Of a DNA stretch of 64,000 bases, positions 1 through 12,333 are shown one piece after another (position 1 is the first letter of the stretch; each line of letters begins with the position of its first letter). The notes under the pieces were generated by a model. The model saw only the letters and a program-made list of their open reading frames with translations, had not been told where the DNA came from and did not search any database. Source of the DNA: Takakia lepidozioides (taxonomy: Eukaryota > Streptophyta > Takakiopsida > Takakiales > Takakiaceae); assembly GCA_030704615.1 (NCBI GenBank), contig CM060732.1:66879053-66943052 (forward strand), given 5' to 3'. The translations under genes and the position numbers were made by a program.

Positions 1-246
1 CTTGTAGCCACTTTCATCCTACCTCCCATACTTAGGGCCCATCCTCAAGATAGGAAACAAATACTCACACTGGCTATCAAACAACTACTCATATAGGTTG
101 AGACCACTTGAAACCACTAGTGACGCAGGTGCCTCTGACACTATGTTGAAGATACCATTTGTAAGCAAACTTGTGAGTTATTTTTCACCCCAACGATAAT
201 AGTAGAATTATCTAGAAAGTAGAACTATCTAGAAAATCAAGTGATG

Positions 247-366
247 AAGATGGCTATACCATATGGCCATACGTACGCCCACCGACTCCACCCCATATTT
301 GTGGGTCAGATGGCTATACCATATGGCTATACCTACCAACTAATCCGACATTTGTGGGTGCGATTG
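247..366. repeat. 60-bp tandem duplication
   Basis: Two adjacent copies begin with the same AGATGGCTATACCATATGG string at about 248 and 308 and both end near TTTGTGGGT, so the period is 60 bp. The copies have diverged in the middle. The rest of 1-430 shows no gene. Confidence 0.75.
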
Positions 367-430
367 CGAGCAACCGGCAAAACTCCTAGGTACCCAATTT
401 GCTCCGTTCTTTCTGGTTTTGCTTTATAGG

Positions 431-2718
431 GTAGAAACACCAGTCATGGCGCATCTAACCAGTTAAACGAGCATAAATTGTTCTGACTTTTACCTATAAA
501 GCCATGTAAGATATTAATAAAAAGCCCTTCAAATAGGCTAAATTTATGTAATTAGAAGTATCTTCCAATTTTGAGCTTTTATGACCTTAAAATGGGCCCG
601 TAGGAAGGGGGTCAGTGGTTGCATGTGGCCCACCTGACCCTGACATGGTTCAAAGACAATGAGTCACCATGGTGGGTTCTGTGACACAACGAGACACCAA
701 TGTCGGCGCATTCTTCACTGTATGTTTGTTCGAGAACCGAGTACATTGCTCCCTTTGTGGCTTGGTGTGTGTCAATGATGGTTTACAACATGATACGCAA
801 AAATAAGCAAAAACAAAAAAACCAAAATGGTAATCAGAAACACCACTTTGATATTATGGCTAATTTAACTTATCTGTTATAACCGAGCTGCAGCTAGGCC
901 TACTGCGACTCTCACCAATCTGCTCAATCGAAGTGCATCAAGTCTACTCGCTCTTGCCATGGTCTCTTCTGCAGTACTTCACCTTAATTTAGGCTTGTAT
1001 GCATTATCAAGCAGCACATCACCTCTAAAGAACTTAATGGAAATGTCATCTTGTTCCTTGTCACATATTCAATTTTTTCTTCTTCTTGCCTGGCTGCAAC
1101 TTTCGCTTCTCTCTCAAGTCGACGAGTAGCTGCTAGCATTTTTCTCTGATTCGCTGTCAACAATTTTTGTGCTTGCTTGATCTCTCTTTCCTTTAACAAA
1201 GCTAGTTCTCGATTAGCTTTATCATGGACATGTGCTAGGTACTCTGCAGAAGTCAACAATGCACTACACGTATTGTCGTAATGTCTAGGATTTTGTCGAT
1301 CGATGCTTGCAGACAAGACAATATCTGCACTAGTAGTCGATACGATCGCAAGACCTGCAAGACCTACCTGTTGCACAGGCTCCCTCACCACAATATCTGT
1401 AGTAGTCGATATGATCGCAACACCTCCCTGTTGCACGGGCTCCATGTCCACAATTCCAGCCATCTCAATTGTAGCCATTTCATTCAGAAATTGAGTCTCG
1501 GGAACAAAATTGTCTTCGAAAAATTGACTCATATCAGGCCTGTACACATCTTCATTGCCCATCATGCTGGCACAAGTTGGTGTTTGTATGTTCTGTGCAT
1601 CTGTCTGACCGCTGTCATGTGTGAAATCGGTATTTTCTCTCAGTGGCGGTAATTCTGCTGTAGCATCCAAACCGACGCTGGGAGCTATACATTCCAGTGG
1701 CCAAATTTCAGTCTTTCGAAGATCGGAGATGATATTTGATGGAGTGAACGATTGTCTCAACGTTTGCATGCCAATTGGGCCAAGTGCTCTTTGTCAACTT
1801 CGCCTCCATGTTCCATCATGAACAAGCTTCGCTCCACTTTAAAATAATGTTTAATGGGTCCGAAGTACGAAACATCTAAGGGCTGCAACTTATGCGATGT
1901 ATGTGCCGGAACGGTTAAGATGTCGAGACCCATAGCTGCTGCCATGACGATTGCCTGCTCAAAATGTGAGAGCCATGGTTGTTAAGTATCAACAAGTGTC
2001 GATTTGATAGTGAAATCCCACCTGGCACAGAAATGTATCAACCAATTAGCACACAACTCTGCAGTCATCCATGTTTTCTTTTGAAGAGCCATAGTTGCGC
2101 TCACCTCACATCCTACGATGAAGTTCCTTCGAGGAACTCTTGTTTTGCCTTTGAAAACATAAAAATTGGGAATTGCTTGCCCAACAACATTTACATAAGA
2201 CAAAATAGTAACCCACTCTCTGGAGGCAGACAACACACCATAAACATCTCTGCTCTTTTTTTTGGCTAGTACACGCATGCCCAATGTTCTACCTGATTGT
2301 TTGGTGGTTGTCACACTTGCAAAACACGTTAGAAATTTGTTAGAGATGTAGCATGGAATTGTAAATTAAGCACATACAAAATTAGCATAGACAAAGTAGG
2401 CATACCATTTCGTATGCTAGATGGAGGGATGTGGAACTGTCGTGCAGCTTCCCGAATTGAATTTATCCAGCCATCATCAAGAACATCAACCGCTTTAGCC
2501 ATTTGCTCTTTTGTCCACACCGTCTTTGTAATCAATCCACGTTGTAGCTTGTGTGTATTACTGGTAGGAAGATTAGACTGCACGTTGTTTGTAGATGGTG
2601 GAGATAGTGGAATGGGTTGGAGGATGCCGGTAGATGGTGAAGATAATAGAACAGGCTCGATGGTGGTAGATGGTGTCGATAGTGCATTGGCTCGTTGGAA
2701 GATGTAGGTGGAATTCAT
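431..2718 (-). mobile_element. Pogo/Tigger-like DNA transposon, copy 1 (decayed)
   Basis: From GTAGAAACACCA at about 431 onwards this stretch closely matches the right end of the window (from 62131), in the same orientation. The shared DNA includes ~550 bp of non-coding sequence beyond the transposase and then the transposase itself on the minus strand. Homology begins at nearly the same base in both copies, so one element end is probably near 431 or at the CAGTCATGGCGC a few bases on. I could not find a matching terminal inverted repeat beyond 2718, so the other boundary is unknown. Confidence 0.7.
984..2718 (-). pseudogene. DDE_1 (pogo/Tigger-type) transposase, copy 1, broken
   Basis: Read on the minus strand in order. 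A helix-turn-helix of the Psq/CENP-B type lies at about 2560-2405 (a WTKEQMAKAVDVLDDGW stretch, then IREAARQFHIPPSSIRN) and is followed by a possible GTATGC donor. A DDE_1 core follows at 2314-1982 (GMRVLAKKKSRDVYGVLSA, then FYVFKGKTRVPRR), then THTSHKLQPLD-type sequence at 1945-1757 and a long C-terminal tail at 1769-984. It is broken. Relative to copy 2 there is an ~8-nt deletion near 2030 that shifts the frame. The conserved LDNHGSH motif, which holds a catalytic Asp, reads LNNHGSH because of a G-to-A change at 1983. The core and tail also lie in different frames. The family cuts and pastes DNA using three acidic residues; this copy cannot be active as it stands. Confidence 0.8.
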
Positions 2719-3568
2719 TTGCTTATCTTTCCTTTCGATTTTTGTGTTGCTGCATGTAGTTGCACAGGTGGAGGTTCGTCATGACTTCTTCTACTCGATG
2801 TAAGCCCTGTGCGTCAACTGCTAGGGGCAATGCTATTATAGATACTATATTATTCTCTTAATATTTTCAACTAGATTCAACTAGATTCAATCTCCATATG
2901 TATTCTCCTACAACGTAAGCTCACACATTATTTGCCGCTACGTTGTCTTCCTCCTCACTTTACTGTCGATAAATGCACCAATATGCTGGAAATATACGTG
3001 GCTTCTTACATCTACAGTGCAAAGCATGATTCCTAAGTGCATCAATGGTAGATAGTTGTCGTTTAACATCAAGCTTGCAAGTACAATGTGCTGTAGCAGG
3101 GTACTTTTTGTACACACGTGAACGGAAGCACGTAGCTTCCGCGTTAATCCACATTATATGTCTCTCACTGTAGCAATCTTCACAATAGCAAAAAACATAT
3201 GGTGTTTCCAGCCCATTGTTGTCGATGAGGGAGGAGGAGGAGACGAGGAGGGCCAATGAAGTGGCCAAGATAGCGAAGCGCCTCAAAGAAGACGACAATG
3301 TAGAACAAACAGATGGAAGCGAACTGTCTCATTGACTTACTTATGTAGATATGTGAACAAGCCATGCTGTTAATCAATGACTGACATGAGTTGTTTGTCT
3401 ATCGAAGGGTGGCTACAGTTTCGTGCTTGATCCACGTGAATGTACAATTAGAAGATGTCATTAATGTTATTCAAGGACTCTGAAATTTGAAAGATTAGCG
3501 GCAAGTTTGCAAATTGAAAGGTGAGAGCGGCAAGTCTTCAAATAAAGATTTGCAGAGCTGAATCTGAG
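2719..3568. other. No gene recognised
   Basis: Both strands are broken up by stops. Short open frames near 2960-3377 match nothing I know. This stretch may be the 5' part of the transposon or unrelated flanking DNA. Confidence 0.5.
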
Positions 3569-4006
3569 CATCTTTGAGCTATGTAGGTCCCAACTTAGTA
3601 ATTTTGTACAGCTTTTGTGGTGGAGATATAATTTTTTTTGTTTCTAGTAAGGAAGTGATATAATCTTGTGATGGTGTAAGTTAGAGATTGGACTGTGGAC
3701 ACTCCTAAATTTGATCATGTGGTGGCCCATTAATTATCAAGATGACCCCATACATCTGTTTATGTATCTTATGTTGTGTGTGAATTCATCATCTTTGAGT
3801 TGTGCAAGTCCCAACTTAGTAATTTTGTACAACATTCATGGTGGAAATATGATTTTTTTTTTTGTTTCTAGCAAGAAAACGATATGATCTTATCATGTTG
3901 TAATTGCAGATTTGAGACTCCCCAATGTGATCCTATGGTGGCCCATTTATTGTCCAGATGACCCCACTCACTTGACCCTATTATGATCTGTTTATGTGTG
4001 TTACGT
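3569..4006. repeat. 221-bp direct duplication, two diverged copies
   Basis: CATCTTTGAG...CCCAACTTAGTAATTTTGTACA starts at 3569 and again at 3790. The two units stay alignable through TTTTTTTGTTTCTAG, GTGGCCCATT and GATGACCCCA. Units are ~221 bp and lie head to tail with small indels. Confidence 0.8.
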
Positions 4007-4569
4007 AGAGGCTGCGGAGTGCATTTAACAACGAGACACAAATAAAGTCTTTGTGGGCCATGGTGGGTGCGCATTGGGGCCATTTTACATGCATCTCTGA
4101 TCCTAATCTAATGCTCGTATGCCTTAGAACTAATAGCTACTCGACACCAAAGGAGGGGTTTGCACCGCAATGGGTGGTTCTACCCTACCTTGCAAGCTAA
4201 ATTACCCCTACCACACCCCTTTCCGTGCCACCTCATTTGTTGAACCCTCCATCTTTTTTTCTAGGACCTTTAAAAGAATCCCTCTTGAATGAAATTGCTC
4301 TACATATTTGCAAAATAGTAGGAACAAAAAATTACTAAAGATTATAAATTTTACTATAAATAGTCATAAAAGGTGTAAAACTGTTTCAAGACTCATAGAC
4401 ATTGCGTTCAATTGTATGCGTATAGTCATCCATGATCAATGTAAGTTACTTCATACAATACCCTACCATTCCAACACAACTACGGAGACAATGTCTTCCT
4501 CGGTACTTTATATGGCGACTTGGAGGAGGATTAAAAAGCATAATTCTAGGCCTATTGCACGTACAACTA

Positions 4570-5472
4570 TAGCTTCTCATTGTTGAATAATTGGGAGTTT
4601 AAGGCTCATGTGTGAGCCAGGCAGCGGGCCCATGCACGGACGTCGGCGCCCCTGGGTGGGGGGAATGGGGATTTGGAAATTGTCGTGGATGTCGTTAATG
4701 CTGGTGTTATGGATGCCCGCCGCGATCCATGACCCGGCCATGTAGGTCTGCCCCCAGGTATGGTCTGCAGCGAGATTTGGCCCAGGTGGGTCTGCCGTGA
4801 GGATGGGTCTGCCACCAAGTATGGTATGCCGCGAGGTAGGGTCCGCAGGCCCTGACCCTAGGCGGCATTGGGGCTCATTGCGGCTGTTTTCTAGGTTAAG
4901 AGATTAAAAAAATATTGGGGTAGCAACAAGGAGCGGGTAGTGTGGTGGTTGGGTGCATTGAGTAGTATCTATGACGTAGTGGGTTCCGCTCTGGCTGCAC
5001 TAAATGTGCATTAATGATGGTTTCGGCTGGCACTGTACGTGAATTAATGACCATTTTTTTTATGGGCGAGTTTTCTCGCAAAAAATTCTAAGTCGTTCAG
5101 GCGGAATGCGGCACAAGAGCATACCATTCAGTTGGATCAAGACCTACCAGCAGCAGTGAGCAGACCCTACCCTTGAAGAGACCCGACCTGGCTCGTTAGC
5201 AGACCTTGAGTTTTCCCGCAAAAAATTCTAAGTCCCGTAGGCGGATTGCAGCACGATGAGCATACCATTCAGTTGGATCATGACCTACAAGCAATGAGCA
5301 GACCCTACCCTCGAGCAGACCCGACCTGACCTGTCAGCAGACCGTGAGCAGACCTGAATTGGCAACGAGGAGACCCGGACCCGCTGGATGGTCGCGAGCA
5401 ACCCTAGCATGGGCCCGCTGCCTGGCTCAATCGTGAGCCTTAAACTCCCAATTATTCAAAAATGAGAGGCCA
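4570..5472. mobile_element. Foldback/MITE-like element with ~60-bp inverted ends
   Basis: The sequence from about 4575 to 4637 (TTCTCATTGTTGAATAATTG, GGGAGTTTAAGGCTCA, then GAGCCAGGCAGCGGGCCC) recurs as its reverse complement at about 5409-5470, with only a few mismatches. Inside, several GGTCTGC words on the left face GCAGACC words on the right, so much of the element could fold on itself. No transposase frame is present, so it would be non-autonomous. I see no clear target-site duplication: the bases just outside continue the inverted symmetry. The superfamily cannot be assigned. Confidence 0.7.
5068..5340. repeat. 140-bp tandem duplication inside the foldback element
   Basis: GAGTTTTCTCGCAAAAAATT at 5068 recurs as GAGTTTTCCCGCAAAAAATT at 5208. 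Both units continue through GAGCATACCATTCAGTTGG and GAGCAGACCCTACCCT. Confidence 0.8.
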
Positions 5473-6888
5473 ATACTATATGCCATTGCAGTAGCATATT
5501 ATGAAACATAAGAGAGAAAACTCCTGCCCAACCCGGCGTAACTAGGAGCCACTTCACCTTGCAGCTAGTGGCCCTTTTTGGGGGGTGGGCCCTAAATGAA
5601 ACATAATATGTTTGATCAGGACGTGCATAGCAACACAAGGCTGGAGCCTGGAATGCCACGCGCCTCATTTCGACTAGGCCAACCCACGTTGGCGGGGCCC
5701 CTCACAATCGTGAAGCAATGGCTTCTCCACAGCGCATCGATCCGCTCTTGGTTGGCAAAGCGGGGCGCCTCTAATTCATTGTCAGTAGCCTCGGATTTGA
5801 AGGTTTTTGCAGCTCACGCGTTAAGTTATGTGTGAGAGAGAGCGTAACCTGGTTCTTCTAGGATGGGGTGTTTTTTGAAGTATATAGATCATTGTGTGTC
5901 TGAAGGATTTATGAGTTTCTGGGTTTGCGATGGGTTATGCGGGGAAGCAAGTTATCCTTTGTGGGATGATGTCATGTGAATGCCAGTCCTTGGAATCAAA
6001 TTCAAAATCGCAGTAAATCGCATTGTCAACGACTGTTTGCGAGGACTACGATAAGTTTGGACCCAGCTTCATATCATGTGGACTCGAAGACCCTAAGCTG
6101 GCTCCTGTGGAAGTGTACATTCAAGGGTATGTCTTAGGCAACTTTCTTACGGAGTTGTCATCAGTAAAGCCTCAATTCCCCCTCCCTCGCTCCCTGCGTA
6201 CCTGAAAGACTCAACTTTTTATCTCTTACTCGTGCTATTAATAACTCGCAGATCATGTCTAGTCCGGGATAGTGACTAATACAGTGGTGGGTGTGTTAAT
6301 GCAAACGCCTTGCTCCCTGCATGTTGACTGCTTGAGCCCTGTGAGAGAGTGTAGACAGTTATACCCAGTGGAGGTCCAGGATCAATGTGAGCTAAATTTA
6401 CTTCTGTTATGATCTTCTTTTGTTTGCTGTCGTTCTGCAGCATTAGTTGTATGGAAAGGTTTTATCGATTTGACCCCAAGTTAGGTCACTCTACTGTCTC
6501 TCTCTGTGCACGGGTCTTCTTTCTGAGAAGGAACTTGCAGTTACTTGTGTGCCGTGGGTGGTTCTGAGCCTTTTGTTTTATCGACTATGGAACCAAATTT
6601 TCTATTGGTTGGGTGGTACGTCTCTCTGTCTTGGACATAATTTACTTGACAATAACCATGAGCTTTCTACCATCGAGAGAGAGGCTGGCAGAGGCATCTT
6701 GCAACTCTACTTGCAGTTCTTTGCCGCACCTGCTGTAAGGTTAAGGGTGTATCCATTTCTGACAGGTTTGATAGGGCCCACCCTCCAAGGGGAGCAGTAG
6801 CCGCAAGGCGAAGTGGCTCTTGGTTACGCCAGCTTTGGCCGGAGTCTTCATCTTCTTCTCTGACAGACTGTTTGAGACTCATACAGCT
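5473..6888. other. Upstream region of the TPK gene; no separate gene seen
   Basis: No open frame here resembles a known protein. Given the gene starting at 6889 (+), this probably holds its promoter, 5' UTR and perhaps a 5'-UTR intron. I cannot place a TATA box or transcription start with confidence. Confidence 0.45.
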
Positions 6889-9584
6889 ATGATGGAAGAT
6901 GGTTCGGGGTCAATGCTCAGCATCAACACAGGCAGCACAGGAAACAACGGATTGGTTGCAGAATCAAAAAAGCAAGTTTCCATTTTGGAACCCCTTCTCC
7001 CAGACAAACAACAACCAACTGCCGCCAAGTCAGGTTCTAGAAATCATTCTGCTAGATTCCTGCGGCTCACCCACAGTGCACCAGGGATGAACCAAACCAA
7101 TGACACCCAGACTCCAGAATTGAAGCTTCAAATTCCAGCTGCCAAAACTCCAGCTCCCCTCTGTCATTTCAACAAGGACGGTGGCCTGTCACCACTTTTA
7201 ACAGCATTATTTGGTCTTGGGATCTATCTGGTGGTAGGCATTGCTTGCTACTACTTACTGCAGAATGAATTAGTGGGTCCAACAACATCCTCTGTTGTGG
7301 ACGTCCTCTATATGTGTATCGTGACAATGACGACTGTTGGATATGGAGATTTGGTGCCCTCAAGCACTAGAGGAAAGATTTTCACATGTGTTTTTGTCTT
7401 TGTGGGGTTTGGTCTCGTTGGAGCACTACTCAGCGGGGCAGCAAATTACCTTGTTGAAAAGCAAGAGAGGATTTTGGAGTGGGCAGTACACAAGAGGGAG
7501 AATCAGAAGGAGGAATTTCCACTGCAGTCTGATTTACTGGCAGCTCACAGCAAGCTAGCAGTGTCAGGAGCCTTGGTCGTAGTTCTGTTTGTCGCCGGAG
7601 TTGCCGTCTTGATTTATTCTGAAGGCATGAGCTTTGTTGATGCTTTTTATTGTGTGTGCATAACTGTCACTACTCTAGGCTACGGTGACAAGAGCTTCCA
7701 CACTAGAGGTGGGCGCATTTTTGCAATCTTTTGGATTCTCTCCAGCACAGTGTGTGTGGCTCAGTTCTTTCTGTATTTAGCAGAGGCCCAGACTGAAGAG
7801 CGCCGACATCATCTTGCCAAGTGGGCATTGACTCGGAGGACTACCTCATCAGACTTAGAAGCTGCTAAAATTGATCGAGATCGTGATGTCAGGTTGCTCT
7901 CTCTCTCTCTCTCTCTCTCCGTAAAGCAGCACAAATCTCTTTCTTATCTTCCGTTTAAAGGAGAAATTTTGATAATCTATATTGTTCTACTTTGGATTAT
8001 CCTTTCTTATACCAGAGTGGAATTTAGGGCTTTGTGTCTTCCACTATCACCTATTGCATACGGCTAGGGCATACAGTCGCTTTCCAAACAGCTTGGTTTG
8101 CAGTAAATGTCAATGCTGGCACGTGAGCTGCTGCCTTTCTACTATATGAACAAGGGAGGAATAGCAGAACAATGGGTACTGTCACATCTCCTGACAAGAA
8201 GGGACTTTATGGTATCTTCTAGGCACTTTCCTAAGGTACCAGTGATGTTGACTTCAGCCGTGTTGGAAGTTTCACAGCCCCTTCCTATGCCGACGCTTTG
8301 GGTGGTTTTGGGCCAAGTGATCTCCCTTGCATGTCTGTACCGAAGTGGTTTTTTTCTTTCTGCTATTGGACATGATACGTTCATTTTTTGAAGCTAGGGC
8401 CTGCCATTCACCTCAAACAGCCTCCCCACATCATATGCATGTGGTGATTTTTAGGACGGGTGCAGGTGAGGGCCACTCTTCTTCTCTGTGATTTCAGACA
8501 AGAAATTAAAAAAAAAACTTGTTTTGCAGATATGAGAAAGGCTGCTTACCTGCAGTGAGCAACCAGTGTTATGGTGCCACTACTTCTGAGAGGACTTCAT
8601 GAAAGAATAACCATAAGAGTGGGTTGTCCCCCTCCAGGGATGTAACCTATACTAGAGGTTTCCATTGTTAGGTTAACGATATACTGCGGAGTCAATATAT
8701 ATCACACTGAGGTATGTTATCATGGGGACATTTCCAGAACCTAAGCTGTCCAACCTCTGAGCGCATGATCAAGTTTCTGCAAACCATATATGTGGAAAGT
8801 TTGCAAAGACATGGTATTTGAACATAATTTACTGGTTGACAATCTGCATTACACAGAGCTATTTCCAACTCTCTTTCATGCTGCAGTATAGCAGTTCATG
8901 AAAAGCAATGAAGCATTCTGCCTACCTCTATGGCAAGTCTAATATGGGAGGGAAACCTGTATGTATGTCATGATTGATCATATACAGGCACACCACCACC
9001 TACCATGATCACCTCTATGGATATGGAGTCAGTGTTGAGTCTGGATCAAGAGGAGATATGAGGCTGTTGTTGTCTATAAATTTTGGATCTAGTCTGGAAT
9101 AGTGAGATCCTGTCTTGTCAAGTATCTCTCCCACTACCGACTTGAGCCCCTCACAAAGGTAGTGTCTGTTCCCTGTTTGTTCCGCCCAAACTGGCGTGGG
9201 GTCTCTGGCCACAATGCGCAGCAAACAATGTCTTCTGACCACCACCTCTCCCTCTCTCACACCACGTCCTTTGGGCCTCTGATGGACATAATCTCCCTTC
9301 TTTCTTCTTTTCCTCTAATTTTCCACATTCATCATTCCAAGAAAAATGCCTTAAATCATGCTGCCCATGTGTGTTTTCAATTCCTTTGATTCTAAACAGT
9401 GAATTTTGTTGACAGAACTTCGGGACCTGGATGCTGTGCGGCTGAATTCGTCATATTCAAGCTGAAGGAGCTGGGAAAGATTGATGAGGATGATGTACAG
9501 GAGGTGTTAAAAGAGTTTGATTCTCTTGATTATGACGAGTCAGGCCGATTGACAGTGTCTGATCTACTCCTCTCCTCAAGCTGA
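6889..9584 (+). CDS. TPK: Two-pore K+ channel (TPK/KCO family)
   Basis: Model: exon 1 6889-7892, exon 2 9416-9584, joined in phase 2 (GTC AG|GT ... gacag|A), giving ~390 residues, normal for TPKs. The start is the first ATG of an ATGATG pair; an in-frame ATG at 6820 is possible but adds an atypical leader. Four membrane spans surround two pore loops, TTVGYGDLVP (residues ~149-158) and TTLGYGDKSF (~262-271), the plant two-pore layout. RLTHSAP (~59-65) fits a mode-2 14-3-3 site (RxxxSxP), as expected for a tonoplast TPK regulated by 14-3-3. The C-terminus holds two EF-hands. The second (DYDESGRLTVSD) is canonical; the first (from DRDRD) carries about five extra residues before AAEF, encoded by the start of exon 2. 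The family conducts vacuolar K+ and responds to Ca2+; that role here is inferred. Confidence 0.92.
7893..7920 (+). repeat. (CT)n microsatellite at the TPK intron donor
   Basis: Right after the predicted donor (AG|GTTG) runs an almost pure CT dinucleotide tract of about 11 units. It keeps the reading frame open past the true exon end. Confidence 0.75.
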
Positions 9585-12333
9585 GTAGTATGGCCTTCCT
9601 GGGGTCTACTGTGACTGAGAGTGGCATGTAAGTTTATGGTTTGTACATACTCTTAATGTGTGAAGTGACGCAAGATGCTTCTACATGGGCCTGCGCATGT
9701 TTGTTACACTACAGAACACGTAGAATGGAGGGAGAAAGGTGTGTCTGGTTATATTGACAATAGGGAGCTAAGCACACAGTGACACAGAGAAAGGCTTCCT
9801 TTCAGTAACATGGGCCGATACAGCAGTAGCTGAGAGACTGGAAGGTGTTTCTGAACATCAACAGTTCAAACCTCAAGTCATCATTGGAAATCCTAGACCT
9901 GGACTAATTTGAACAGGAAACATTTATGCGATTTCTTATTATATCCTATTCAGGCAATTTGAAGGGCCAAGGTGCCCTTTCCCTAGAAAGACCCCATCAA
10001 GAAAGGACCATCACTTTGATATGTTTGATAAAGTTTGCCCTTGTGAACCCAACATGATTTGCATCTGAATCACTGGAAGATGAAGGAAGCTCCACCTTGT
10101 AGAAGTAAGATTATATAGGTGCTGCTCTAATGTGCAAACAGCCCATGTCTTCCAAGGACATTGAATGCCCACACATAAGTTGCAAGGTGTTGCCCATGCA
10201 TTGTGTAACTCTAAACTTCTTAGTTCTAAGAAATACATAATCCATCTTCACCAAAACTTGGATCAATCTATGCCACAATTCAAAGTTGATGTTTGAGCTG
10301 ACAAATGCAAGTATGATGTACTGATGGAGGATGGGACCTGAGTCAGGAGGGCTAGAGACAATGGAAAGGGTTCAAAATTCCACTACTGCTTACAGCAGGT
10401 GAAAGAACCAGCAAATGAGAATACCCACATTCAATTGCCACTATTGAATTGGGATTTGCCATAGACAACCATGTACTGCAAATACTGATTCCTAAGTGCA
10501 TTTGTGTTCTTCTCCGCATAAAAAAATCACATGCAAACTCAAGATGATCTCCAGCATTGATTGTATACAAGTCTTACTGCAGAGGTCCATGGAACAAGGG
10601 CATGCATCTCCTAGTGACAGTTGACAAATTAACAGGGAACAACATGCCAGGAAAGCCGCAATCAAGTTGCTGTGCCAAAAAAGAGATTACTAGGTGGTAC
10701 AAGACTCACCCACATTTGCTATCCATGTGCTAAGGGTTTGCAGAAGGTAAACAGTTGAAAGTTCAACCCTTCATCTGAAATTGAGACTTGAATTCTGAGT
10801 TTGATCAAAGGCGGGCCCCACTTCCCTGGTAAGTATTGAGCAACTCTCATAAAGCAGATCCCAGAAGCTCTCTCAAAACCTGGGCCCACTTTTTTGTCCG
10901 AATCTTCAGCGCCTTTGGAGTGGAGACGAGATTGGCCTTGAATTCAGCATCCTAGCCAGATCATGAAAAGAACATGATTGCAACCAAGTCCGCCCAAGGT
11001 TTTGGAGATCTCAACAGCATGATGATAATGTTTCACTAGATTTAATGTTTGCAGATTGCCGATTGACATGAAACCTCTCCCTAATGTGCTGTCCAACAAG
11101 AAGTCTATCACACCTCATGTACAAGGCACAACATTGTCTGTTGGCACAGGGCCAAGGGAGCCAAAATGGGCTCAGCAAATTGTATGTGGAATGAGCAGTT
11201 GTCCAACAAATATATGAAAAGAGGGTACTGATTGACATTGCTATTTTCTTGCAGGGGAATGTTTCAACATACCTTTTTCACTAGATCATCAAAGTGAGTT
11301 ACAAGAGCCTCCTTCTTACTCATCACTGCCAGGCTGTTGTACCCCAAGAAGCCAAACTGCTCAAAGACAGACAGCCAGTATCACCAAAGACCAAACCTGA
11401 GCAGAGCAGCTTCTATCTCAGTAGAACGTGAAGCTCCAAACAAAAAGATTCCCCCAACTTCCATATGTACTAAAAGATCCCTTGACTGGAAAGCAAAAGC
11501 ATTTTTTGGTGTGATGTGGTACAGGGATTGCAAAATAGAACAACCTTCCACCACTGTGTTCTAGATACATCGGACCCTTGGTCAGTCCAAACATAGTATT
11601 GTCATGTGGCCAAAAGAAGTGTATGCTTTACTCACAAGGGTAGGTTGTACACATACCATGATTGTGTCCCACAAGCAGACATTAGGATCGGCCTCATGTC
11701 TTGGACCCCTGCATACATGAAGCTCTTCTTAATTCCCCATGTAGTAGCAAGTTATGAAGAAAATGAGTCATGGGATAGTGACCATGCTCTTTAATTTCCA
11801 TGCAAAACAAGTGCCCCAATGAATCTCTTTGGAAAAAGGCCAGCTTCATACTGCAAAGGCTCAAATTATGGTCATGCTGTTCAAGTGCACATTTGGTAGA
11901 GTCTGAAACAAAGTTTCCCTTGCTATACCTTATAAACGAAGTATTCTACAGTTTTCTTGGAGTCCAAAACTGTTTGCAGTATCATCAAAACAGCCCATAC
12001 TTCTCCTATTGAGTGCTTCGCATGACTATTGGTTTAATGCATAGTGTAAATATTACACATCCCCTGTCCTTGTAACCGTTTTTTACAGGCAATAGCTTGC
12101 TTGACGAGGAAATGAATGGTGCCAGTAATTCTGTGTTTTTGGCACAGGTACGGTGGCGATGCCACATCCATTTTTTGTTGTACTGGTAACTGGAAAGCCA
12201 CCATGCAGTATAAAGTCACAAAAAATCCCTGTAGTTACACCAAAGAAGGGTGTGCCCAGAGAATGCTAAGTATTCATACATGTCTGCGGGCAGTAATAAT
12301 GTGGAGAGGTAAGGGCAATGATATAGCCCCTAC
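9585..12333. other. Gap between convergent TPK and DUF262 genes
   Basis: No convincing gene or RNA was found on either strand. It probably contains the TPK 3' UTR on the left. On the right it should hold the unresolved 3' exon or exons of the minus-strand DUF262 gene, whose last recognised exon ends in phase at 12334 without a stop. Confidence 0.5.

Noticed and set aside
8107-8391. Open frame in the TPK intron (+)
   Set aside because: It does not resemble TPK and is skipped by the phase-consistent 7892/9416 splice.
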